Assembly: GCA_023436395.1 (NCBI GenBank)
Contig: JAEZJJ010000089.1
Location: forward strand, 1 to 11,978
From: Bacillota bacterium
GTDB lineage: Bacteria; Bacillota; Clostridia; Lachnospirales; Cellulosilyticaceae
Direction of reading: 5' to 3'
DNA length: 11,978 nt
Position 1 is the first letter of the stretch. Each line of letters starts with the position of its first letter. Of the stretch, positions 6,511 through 11,978 are shown one piece after another. The translations under genes and the position numbers were made by a program. Under the pieces are notes generated by a model. The model made no database searches. It saw nothing but the letters and a program-made list of their open reading frames with translations, and was not told the origin of the DNA.

Positions 6511-6629
6511 ACTATATTAATAAAAATAGATAATTGACTAGGTAAAAGGTATTTTATGAAATATAAATACCTTATTATAAGAAGAAAAATAGTTAATTAA
6601 AAGATAGCTTATTAGTGTATTAATATAGT
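6511..6629 (+). repeat. Nested inverted repeats in the symporter leader (possible expression platform)
   Basis: Three nested stems follow the second aptamer: a perfect 12-bp pair (6511-6522 with 6618-6629), a 10-bp pair with one G-U (6531-6540 with 6590-6599), and a 9-bp hairpin (6546-6554 with 6565-6573). Together they can fold into one long stem. The outermost arm begins within a few bases of the riboswitch 3' end, so glycine binding could compete with or favour this fold. That coupling is inference. Confidence 0.5.
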
Positions 6630-6698
6630 AGAGCAAGTCTATAAACTTAAGGAGCTCCTCTTATTTTAAATTTAATTAAAAGAAGGGAGTATTTTTTT

Positions 6699-8072
6699 AT
6701 GGATATATTAGCAGTATTAGAAAAAATTAATGATTTTGTATGGGGGCCACCATTATTAGTTTTATTAGTAGGAACGGGTATTTTATTGACAATAAGACTA
6801 AATCTTATTCAAGTATTAAAGCTACCAAAGGCTACTAAATTAATTTTTAAGGCAGAAAATAAGGGAGAAGGTGATATTGATAGTTTTGCTGCATTATGTA
6901 CTGCCTTAGCAGCAACTGTAGGAACAGGTAATATTGTTGGGGTAGCAACTGCTATTGGATCAGGGGGGCCTGGAGCATTATTTTGGATGTGGGTCGCAGC
7001 ATTCTTTGGTATGGCAACAAAATATGCAGAAGGAGTTCTTGCTATTAAATTTAGGACAGTAGATGAGAATGGACAAGTATCAGGTGGACCTATGTACTAC
7101 ATAGAAAAGGGTTTAGGAAAGAAATTTAAGCCACTTGCTATCTTCTTTGCGTTTAGTGGAATACTAGTAGCATTATTAGGAATTGGTACTTTTTCGCAAG
7201 TTAATTCTATTTCATCAAGCTTAAATACAGTAGCGGGTATAGATCCTCGTATTACTAGTATAATAGTAGCAGTAATTGTTGCAATCATTATATTTGGTGG
7301 GATTAAGAGTATTTCTAAAGTTTCTGAAAAGTTAGTGCCGATAATGGCAATAGTATATATTGTATTAACAGGAATTATAATAGTTGTTAATTTTAATATG
7401 CTTGGTTCAGCATTTATAGCTATTTTTGAAGGTGCATTTAATGGCACTGCAGCAGTAGGCGGTTTCCTAGGGGCAACTATGGCACAAGCTATTCAAAAAG
7501 GGATTGCACGTGGAGTATTTTCAAATGAATCAGGGCTTGGTAGTGCACCTATTGCGGCAGCAGCAGCAAAAACTGAATGGCCAGCTGAACAAGGCCTTAT
7601 CTCTATGACAGGTACATTTATTGATACGATTATTATTTGTACATTGACGGGTCTTACAATCATTGTAACAGGCAGCTGGAATATTGAAGGGGTTGAAGGG
7701 GCAGCAGTTACACAAAATGCATTTTCAATGGCATTTCCAACTATAGGACCTATGCTTCTTACAATTTGCTTAGCATTATTTGCTTTTACTACTATTCTAG
7801 GATGGTGCTATTATGGTGAGCGTTGTTTAGAATATTTAGCAGGTGTCAAGGGAATTAATGCATATAGAATAGTATTTGTTTTTATGATTGCACTTGGAGG
7901 TTTTTTAAGTCTTAAAGAGATATGGGTATTAGCTGATATTGTAAATGGACTTATGGCATTTCCGAATTTAATAGGATTACTTGGTTTATCAGGTGTAGTA
8001 GTTAATGAAACTAAATTATATTTAGCACATATAGAGAATAAATCACCTAAAGAAAAAAACAAAACGGCTTAG
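6699..8072 (+). CDS. Alanine/glycine:cation symporter (AgcS family)
   Basis: A 457-residue secondary transporter of the AGCS family (TC 2.A.25) that takes up alanine or glycine with Na+ or H+. Signature segments are FAALCTALAATVGTGNIVGV at 63-82, GSGGPGALFWMW at 87-98, GGPMYYIEKGLG at 129-140 and RGVFSNESGLGSAPIAAAAA at 271-290. About ten or eleven hydrophobic segments are spread through the protein, and the tail (about 447-457) is short and basic. Length is standard for the family. The ribosome binding site is AGAAGGGAG (about 6681-6689), 9-10 nt before the ATG. A glycine riboswitch in the leader argues for glycine as the main substrate and for control by intracellular glycine. The bidirectional terminator at 8076-8112 follows within 4 nt of the stop. 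The exact substrate and ion are not shown by sequence. Confidence 0.95.
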   Translation: MDILAVLEKINDFVWGPPLLVLLVGTGILLTIRLNLIQVLKLPKATKLIFKAENKGEGDIDSFAALCTALAATVGTGNIVGVATAIGSGGPGALFWMWVAAFFGMATKYAEGVLAIKFRTVDENGQVSGGPMYYIEKGLGKKFKPLAIFFAFSGILVALLGIGTFSQVNSISSSLNTVAGIDPRITSIIVAVIVAIIIFGGIKSISKVSEKLVPIMAIVYIVLTGIIIVVNFNMLGSAFIAIFEGAFNGTAAVGGFLGATMAQAIQKGIARGVFSNESGLGSAPIAAAAAKTEWPAEQGLISMTGTFIDTIIICTLTGLTIIVTGSWNIEGVEGAAVTQNAFSMAFPTIGPMLLTICLALFAFTTILGWCYYGERCLEYLAGVKGINAYRIVFVFMIALGGFLSLKEIWVLADIVNGLMAFPNLIGLLGLSGVVVNETKLYLAHIENKSPKEKNKTA

Positions 8073-8075
8073 ATG

Positions 8076-8112
8076 AAAAAGATAACTGTCAATTTGGCAG
8101 TTATCTTTTTTA
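8076..8112. terminator. Terminator after the symporter gene, probably bidirectional
   Basis: Arms 8076-8090 (AAAAAGATAACTGTC) and 8096-8110 pair over about 15 bp with a G-U and a short loop, followed by T-rich sequence. The complement also ends in TCTTTTT, so a minus-strand transcript coming from 8267 would be stopped here as well. Confidence 0.85.
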
Positions 8113-8267
8113 TAGTTTAGAAAAGTGTGTACTTTACTTTTTTAGACTATGGGGAGTACAGAAGGGAGTCCCTTCCGTCGTATTAAAGAAAGTGATTAGC
8201 TGACCGCTCTTTGTAAGTGCCGAAGGGAATCCTAGCGGAAGGAATGTGGGCGCTAGTCCACTTTCTT
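8112..8267. ncRNA. Candidate structured RNA or element of unknown type
   Basis: A gene-free block between the symporter terminator and the GntR promoter. Part of it (8151-8260) is about 52% G+C by my hand count (57 of 110), while flanking intergenic DNA is near 25%. Stems are a 15-bp hairpin with two G-U (8112-8126 with 8136-8150), a 6-bp hairpin (8161-8166 with 8170-8175), and a long arm closed by 8186-8194 with 8259-8267, continued by 8195-8200 with 8252-8257 and 8204-8208 with 8234-8238. GAAGGGA occurs twice (8161-8167, 8222-8228), allowing alternative pairing with CCCTTCC at 8170-8176. No open frame is present. I could not assign it to a known RNA or riboswitch family, and the strand is undecided. 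It could also be a remnant of a mobile element. Confidence 0.4.
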
Positions 8268-8348
8268 GTTTATAAATCAATATAAGAGTATGCAGGAGTT
8301 AGAGGCCAAAATAATATTTACAGACTAATGGTTTATTTTAAAAAAATA

Positions 8349-8377
8349 TTGACAATTTAAAAATATAGTAATATTAT
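8349..8377 (+). promoter_or_regulatory. Sigma-A promoter of the GntR-ABC exporter operon
   Basis: TTGACA at 8349-8354, a 17-nt spacer and TATTAT at 8372-8377, with an A-run just upstream. The -35 surroundings repeat those of the riboswitch promoter at 6273-6289 base for base. Transcription would start near 8384, inside the palindrome described next. Confidence 0.85.
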
Positions 8378-8397
8378 TGTATTAATAAACTAATACA
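8378..8397. promoter_or_regulatory. Probable operator for the YtrA-type repressor
   Basis: TGTATTA (8378-8384), six bases, TAATACA (8391-8397): a perfect 7-bp inverted repeat beginning immediately after the -10 box and spanning the expected start of transcription. YtrA-subfamily regulators usually repress their own operon by binding such a palindrome at the promoter, so this is the expected autoregulatory site. Binding itself is inferred. Confidence 0.6.
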
Positions 8398-8413
8398 GTA
8401 AGGAGGTAACACA

Positions 8414-8797
8414 ATGCCATGGGACTTTGATAATAGTAAACCTATATATATACAACTAGTAGAAGAGCTTAAACTAAAAATCATATCAGGTCAGCTAGAA
8501 ACAGGTAGCAAACTTGATTCTGTTCGAGATTTAGCAGAGCAAGCGGGCGTTAATCCAAATACTATGCAAAGAGCACTAGCGGAGTTAGAAAGAGATCAGT
8601 TAGTTTACACTCAAAGGACAAGTGGGCGTTTTGTAACAGAGAATATGGAATTAATAAAAGCCATGAGAAACCAATATGCAACCACTAAAATTACAGAGGT
8701 AACAACAGCATTACTACAATTGGGCTATACCAAAGAAGAACTCCTAGAATTAATTGAAGAAGACTTAAAAAAACAAAAAGAAAAGAAAGTACAATAG
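8414..8797 (+). CDS. GntR-family transcriptional regulator, YtrA subfamily
   Basis: A 127-residue repressor. The N-terminal winged helix-turn-helix covers about 10-76: PIYIQLVEELKLKI at 10-23, recognition region SVRDLAEQAGVNPNTMQRALAELE at 36-59 and wing GRFVT at 71-75. The remaining roughly 50 residues are two or three helices rich in Lys and Glu, too short for the large effector domains of FadR or HutC types. That short tail is the YtrA-subfamily signature, and such genes normally sit first in an ABC exporter operon, as here. AGGAGG at 8401-8406 precedes the ATG by 7 nt. The likely target is the palindrome 8378-8397. The inducer is unknown; in Bacillus the YtrA regulon responds to cell-wall-active antibiotics. 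Confidence 0.93.
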   Translation: MPWDFDNSKPIYIQLVEELKLKIISGQLETGSKLDSVRDLAEQAGVNPNTMQRALAELERDQLVYTQRTSGRFVTENMELIKAMRNQYATTKITEVTTALLQLGYTKEELLELIEEDLKKQKEKKVQ

Positions 8798-8850
8798 ATT
8801 TAAAGAGTATTTAAAGGAATTTTGCATTAAAATTTAAAGGAGGAAGTTAA

Positions 8851-9549
8851 ATGAATGAGCTTTTGAAGTTAGAAAAAGTAAGTAAACAATATGCTCATAA
8901 AGAAGCTTTAAAAGGGATTGATGTTACCATACCATCAGGTAAAATAGTGGGGTTACTTGGACCAAATGGTAGTGGAAAGAGCACAATGATTAAGTTAATT
9001 AATGGATTATTAGAACCTACAGCAGGAACAGTAACTATTAATGGATATAGACCAGGTGTAGAAACTAAAAAAATAGTAGCCTACTTACCAGAGAGAACTT
9101 ATCTTAATAATTGGATGACAGTACAAGAATTACTAGACTTTTTTAATGATTTCTATAGTGATTTTGATATGAATCGTGCATTAGATATGTTTGCTAAATT
9201 ACAAATAGATTTAAAGGCAAAATTAAAAACGATGTCAAAAGGAACTAAAGAGAAAGTTCAATTAATATTAGTCATGTCAAGAAAAGCTGAACTCTATATT
9301 TTAGATGAACCAATAGGTGGAGTAGATCCAGCTGCAAGAGATTACATTATCAAGACAATTATTAAAAACTATTCTAATACAAGTTCTATATTGATTGCTA
9401 CACATCTTATACAGGAAATAGAAAATATATGTGATGAGGTTATTTTCTTATCAAAAGGAGAAGTAGTACTACAAGGTAGTGTAGATGAAATTAGAGAAGA
9501 AAAAGGTAAATCAATTGATTCCCTATTTAGGGAGGTATTCGTATGTTAG
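8851..9549 (+). CDS. ABC transporter ATP-binding protein (YtrB-like)
   Basis: A 232-residue ATPase that would power the permease encoded next. Walker A GPNGSGKST is at 37-45, Walker B LYILDEP at 148-154 with catalytic E153, the D-loop GGVDPA at 156-161 and the H-loop ATH at 183-185 (H185). The Q-loop position reads YLPERT (E81 in place of Gln), and the signature is MSKGTKEK (128-135) rather than LSGGQ. Both are frequent in the YtrB/BcrA-type exporters and do not imply inactivity. The ribosome binding site AAAGGAGG lies upstream of the ATG at 8851, 53 nt after the regulator gene. Its last 7 nt overlap the permease gene, so synthesis of the two is coupled. Confidence 0.95.
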   Translation: MNELLKLEKVSKQYAHKEALKGIDVTIPSGKIVGLLGPNGSGKSTMIKLINGLLEPTAGTVTINGYRPGVETKKIVAYLPERTYLNNWMTVQELLDFFNDFYSDFDMNRALDMFAKLQIDLKAKLKTMSKGTKEKVQLILVMSRKAELYILDEPIGGVDPAARDYIIKTIIKNYSNTSSILIATHLIQEIENICDEVIFLSKGEVVLQGSVDEIREEKGKSIDSLFREVFVC

Positions 9550-10307
9550 GAAAACTATTAAAATATGAATTTAAAGCAGCATCAAGAAACTTTTTACCTA
9601 TTTATGGTGCGTTAATATTAGTTGCTCTAGTGGATCGCTTATTTAGAATGAGAAATATAAATTTAGGATATGATTTGACTACATTAATATTGGTAGGATT
9701 ATTTATAGCTCTTGGTGTTCTGACATTAATTGTAACCATTCAACGTTTTAGTAAAAACTTATTAGGGGATGAAGGATATTTGATGTTTACCTTACCTGTA
9801 AAATCAAGACAATTGATAAGTTCGAAACTTATAGCAACTGTTGTTTGGGGAATTTTAAGTGGTATAGTAGGGTTGATTACATGCTTAATATTAGCAGTAG
9901 ACTATGCAACACTAAATGAATTAATAAATTCATGGCCTGAAATTTGGGAGGAATTAGTGAGAGCAATACGGATAGAATTTAATGGGCAGGTTGCATTTGT
10001 ACTATTGGGTATACCTACTACAGGAATTTTAGTATTTATAGGAGGCATACTAATGATTTATTTAGCATTAGCAACAGCCCAACTTCCTGTATTCTCTAAA
10101 TATAGATCTATTATTTCATTTGTAGCATTTTTTGCTATTAATATTGTATTAGAGTTATTGCTACAAGCAGCTGGTACAATTATACCATTTGGGGCTATGA
10201 CAAAAACAACTACATTATTAGTAGTATTAATGGGATCTCTTTTAATAGACACTATATTATTTATGGGAGTTAATTATATAGTAAGTAAACATTTAAACTT
10301 AGAATAG
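9543..10307 (+). CDS. ABC-2 type transporter permease
   Basis: A 254-residue membrane subunit with about six predicted segments (about 17-34, 46-66, 95-118, 149-178, 187-208, 225-246) and a cytoplasmic stretch LLGDEGYLMFTLPVK at 73-87, a motif often seen in small clostridial ABC-2 permeases linked to YtrA-type regulators. The gene starts within the end of the ATPase gene (7-nt overlap) after GGAGG at 9531-9535, 7 nt upstream, giving one ATPase and one permease gene per operon. Subunits probably assemble as two of each. The cargo is unknown. By analogy with YtrA-controlled systems it may be an envelope-stress or antimicrobial-peptide exporter, which is inference. Confidence 0.9.
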   Translation: MLGKLLKYEFKAASRNFLPIYGALILVALVDRLFRMRNINLGYDLTTLILVGLFIALGVLTLIVTIQRFSKNLLGDEGYLMFTLPVKSRQLISSKLIATVVWGILSGIVGLITCLILAVDYATLNELINSWPEIWEELVRAIRIEFNGQVAFVLLGIPTTGILVFIGGILMIYLALATAQLPVFSKYRSIISFVAFFAINIVLELLLQAAGTIIPFGAMTKTTTLLVVLMGSLLIDTILFMGVNYIVSKHLNLE

Positions 10308-10365
10308 AGATAAGAAGAAATTTACGTTCATATAATAACTAGAAGTAAATTATGGAGGAAGCAAT

Positions 10366-10575
10366 ATGGAAAAAAGAGAATATAGTTGTCCTAAGTGTCA
10401 ATGTAATACTTATGAAAATGATCAATTTCAAGCAACAGGTGGAAACTTTGCAAAGATATTTGATGTACAAAATAAAAAATTTATTACCATAAGTTGCTCA
10501 AGATGTGGTTATACAGAACTTTATAAGGCAGAGACATCGGATGGATGGAACATACTAGATTTCTTTACTAACTAG
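10366..10575 (+). CDS. Small zinc-ribbon protein (DUF2082-like)
   Basis: A 69-residue protein with a zinc-ribbon layout: CPKC at 8-11 and CSRC at 44-47 followed by GY, with an extra Cys at 13. The body between the knuckles (FQATGGNFAKIFDVQNKKFITI) is the beta-rich core, and the C-terminal part ends in WNILDFFTN. This fits the family described as nucleic-acid-binding zinc-ribbon proteins (DUF2082/Zn_ribbon_8), of unknown role. GGAGG at 10354-10358 precedes the ATG by 7 nt. It lies 58 nt after the permease gene on the same strand with no terminator between, so it may be cotranscribed with the exporter operon, but a functional link is not evident. Confidence 0.85.
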   Translation: MEKREYSCPKCQCNTYENDQFQATGGNFAKIFDVQNKKFITISCSRCGYTELYKAETSDGWNILDFFTN

Positions 10576-10593
10576 AGAATTAAAAGAAAAAAT

Positions 10594-10636
10594 ATAAAAG
10601 GGTGATATCCAAAAATTAAGGATATCACCCTTTTAT
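10594..10636. terminator. Bidirectional terminator between the zinc-ribbon gene and dapL
   Basis: Perfect 17-bp stem (10594-10610 with 10620-10636) with a 9-nt loop and T-rich sequence on the 3' side of both strands. It serves the plus-strand gene ending at 10575 and minus-strand dapL ending at 10646. Confidence 0.9.
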
Positions 10637-10645
10637 TATAAGATG

Positions 10646-11854
10646 TTATTTTTTTATTAATCCTTTAAATCGTTCCATTGCCTCAATGGTATTAGCTGAA
10701 TCACCAAAGGCTGTAAGACGGAAATAGCCTTCACCATTAACCCCAAAGCCAGCACCTGGTGTACCAACTACTGCAATTTCATTTAAAAGATAATCAAAAA
10801 ACTCCCAGGATTTCATACCATTTGGGCATTGAAGCCAAATATAAGGAGAATTGTTACCACCATAGTAAGTGATACCACACTCATCCATTGTTTTGGCAAT
10901 AATACGTGCATTATTCATATAGTAATTAATGTTTTCACGAATCTGTTGTTGCCCCTCTTGACTAAATACAGCAGCAGCGCCCTTTTGAATAATATAAGGA
11001 ACACCGTTGAATTTAGTTGTTTGTCTTCTGAGCCAAAGCTTATTAAGGCTTATAGCATCACCATCTACAGAAAAGCCAGTAAGTGCTTTAGGAACAATTG
11101 TGTAACCACAACGTGTACCTGTAAATCCAGCTGTTTTAGATAAACTACAAAATTCAATAGCACATTCTTTGGCACCCTCTATTTCATAGATACTTTTAGG
11201 TAAGTTAGCATCGGTAATAAAACATTCATAAGCAGCATCATAAAGAATGATGGCATGATTTTTATGAGCATAATGAACCCAAGCTGTTAATTGCTCTTTG
11301 TTATAAGCAGATCCTGTTGGATTATTAGGAGAACATAAATAAATAATATCTGGGCTAACTTCCTCATCTACTGGAGGCATTGGACAGAAATTATTTGCTG
11401 CATTGGAATCTAAATAAATGATTTCTCTACCAGCCATAATATTAGTATCTACATATACAGGATAAACAGGGTCAGGAATCATAACTATATTTTCATTACC
11501 AAAAATATCTGTAATATTACCAATATCACTTTTTGCACCATCACTAATAAAAATTTCATTGGTGTCTAGATCTACATTATGAGTTTTATAATATTCTCTA
11601 ATAGCTTCATGAAGAAAATTATAACCTTGTTCAGGACCATAACCTTTAAATGTTGATGGATTACCCATTTCATCTACAGCATCATGCATGGCTTTAAGTA
11701 CAGCAGGAACTAAAGGACGAGTAACATCACCAATTCCCATGCGAATAAGTTTTTTATCAGGATGAGCCGCTGTATACTCGCTCACTTTTTTTGCGATAGT
11801 AGAGAATAAGTAACTATCTTGTAATTCTAAATATTGATCATTAATAAATGCCAT
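10646..11854 (-). CDS. dapL: LL-diaminopimelate aminotransferase
   Basis: A PLP-dependent class I/II aminotransferase that converts tetrahydrodipicolinate plus glutamate to LL-2,6-diaminopimelate in one step, feeding lysine and peptidoglycan synthesis. The protein is 402 residues from M-A-F-I-N-D. Motifs (this numbering): RMGIGDVTRPL at 38-48, GYGPEQGY at 71-78, CSPNNPTG at 174-181, YDAAYE at 205-210 (D206 for the pyridine nitrogen), SLSKTAGFTGTRCGY at 237-251 with the PLP lysine K240, and FRLTAFG at 378-384 with the substrate-binding arginine R379. A longer frame opens at 11884, but DapL proteins begin with MAFIN-like sequence, and a GAAAGGA (11873-11867) serves the 11854 ATG, 12 nt away. 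The gene has its own terminator and no operon partner in the window. Confidence 0.95.
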   Translation of the reverse strand: MAFINDQYLELQDSYLFSTIAKKVSEYTAAHPDKKLIRMGIGDVTRPLVPAVLKAMHDAVDEMGNPSTFKGYGPEQGYNFLHEAIREYYKTHNVDLDTNEIFISDGAKSDIGNITDIFGNENIVMIPDPVYPVYVDTNIMAGREIIYLDSNAANNFCPMPPVDEEVSPDIIYLCSPNNPTGSAYNKEQLTAWVHYAHKNHAIILYDAAYECFITDANLPKSIYEIEGAKECAIEFCSLSKTAGFTGTRCGYTIVPKALTGFSVDGDAISLNKLWLRRQTTKFNGVPYIIQKGAAAVFSQEGQQQIRENINYYMNNARIIAKTMDECGITYYGGNNSPYIWLQCPNGMKSWEFFDYLLNEIAVVGTPGAGFGVNGEGYFRLTAFGDSANTIEAMERFKGLIKK

Positions 11855-11866
11855 TTTAACTATCAT

Positions 11867-11873
11867 TCCTTTC
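11867..11873 (-). promoter_or_regulatory. Ribosome binding site deciding the dapL start
   Basis: GAAAGGA on the minus strand, 12 nt before the ATG at 11854. It overlaps the ATG at 11866, so that one cannot be used, and the frame opening at 11884 would include the site within coding sequence. The spacing is on the long side. Confidence 0.6.
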
Positions 11874-11951
11874 GCTGTGCTCAAGGCACAAAAATTTATG
11901 AAAAATGTTTAAGCCCCTAACTCCTTTGGCAATACTTTACTCAAGTAAACA

Positions 11952-11957
11952 ATTATA
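11952..11957 (-). promoter_or_regulatory. Possible -10 box of the dapL promoter
   Basis: A consensus TATAAT on the minus strand, about 100 nt upstream of the dapL start. The matching -35 would fall at or past the window edge, so it cannot be checked. A small inverted repeat TTTACT-CA-AGTAAA (11936-11949) lies just downstream of it, at the expected transcription start. Confidence 0.4.
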
Positions 11958-11978
11958 CTACAGAGCACGGGAGGAGAA

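Noticed and set aside
6546..6573. Hairpin AAGGTATTT/AAATACCTT as an intrinsic terminator of the riboswitch
   Set aside because: The stem is AT-rich and is followed by ATTATAAG, not a T-run.
7097..8062. Three minus-strand open frames opposite the symporter gene
   Set aside because: They are antisense to a strongly conserved transporter gene and lack ribosome binding sites.
8151..8180. GGGGAGTA followed by CCGTCG, similar to the start of a yybP-ykoY manganese riboswitch
   Set aside because: The rest of the conserved core is missing, the downstream gene is a GntR regulator with its own promoter at 8349, and a short shared string is not enough.
8218..8230. TGCCGAAGGGAAT, similar to CCGAAGG motifs of glycine, lysine and glutamine riboswitches
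   Set aside because: The partner motifs (for example CTCTCAGG and AAAGGAC of glycine aptamers) are absent around it.
10331..10336. TATAAT upstream of the zinc-ribbon gene as a separate promoter
   Set aside because: No acceptable -35 box at 16-18 nt upstream; a chance match is likely in such AT-rich DNA.
10829..11143. Plus-strand open frame inside dapL
   Set aside because: Antisense to conserved dapL motifs, including the PLP lysine region; no family resemblance.
11855..11884. Upstream starts at 11884 and 11866 for dapL
   Set aside because: The family begins with MAFIN-like sequence and the ribosome binding site lies between these ATGs and 11854.

Overview
The window looks like a chromosomal stretch from a low-GC Clostridia, possibly Lachnospirales or a Cellulosilyticum-like genus. 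The evidence is the AT-rich codon use, strong AGGAGG-type ribosome binding sites, AT-rich sigma-A promoters, a parA-parB-DUF4446 cluster with a nearby parS site, a tandem glycine riboswitch driving an alanine/glycine:cation symporter, and the DapL route to lysine/diaminopimelate. The genus is an inference.

Positions 1-826: the left edge carries only the first codons of a minus-strand gene. Its ribosome binding site lies inside a 16-bp hairpin. About 560 nt without a recognisable gene follow, then a perfect 28-bp palindrome containing a consensus parS site, and the parA promoter. Positions 827-3431 (+): parA, parB and a DUF4446 membrane protein form a tight operon that ends in a hairpin overlapping the last stop codon. 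A small GtrA-family membrane protein follows. A 25-bp perfect hairpin at 3484-3535 separates it from a convergent three-gene minus-strand operon (4932 to 3589): a 4-TM protein, an SseB-domain protein and another 4-TM protein. That operon has a good promoter at 4996-5024.

Positions 5094-6227 (+): a divergent metallophosphoesterase with altered metal-binding motifs and an unidentified C-terminal region. Positions 6281-8112: a textbook promoter, a tandem glycine riboswitch, a long set of nested inverted repeats, an AgcS-type symporter and its terminator. Positions 8112-8348 hold no gene but contain an unusually GC-rich (about 52% by hand count), multi-hairpin block that I could not assign to any family. 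It is the best candidate here for an undescribed structured RNA or element. Positions 8349-10307 (+): a YtrA-type GntR repressor with a palindromic site overlapping its own promoter region, plus an ABC ATPase and an ABC-2 permease, apparently one autoregulated exporter operon. A small zinc-ribbon protein follows at 10366-10575. A bidirectional terminator separates it from convergent dapL (minus strand, 11854 to 10646).

Functionally the window mixes chromosome segregation (ParA, ParB, parS), glycine/alanine transport under glycine control, an envelope-type ABC exporter under a GntR repressor, and lysine/peptidoglycan precursor synthesis. Two gene starts are revised from the longest reading frame: the 4-TM gene starts at 4932, not 4959, and dapL starts at 11854, not 11884.
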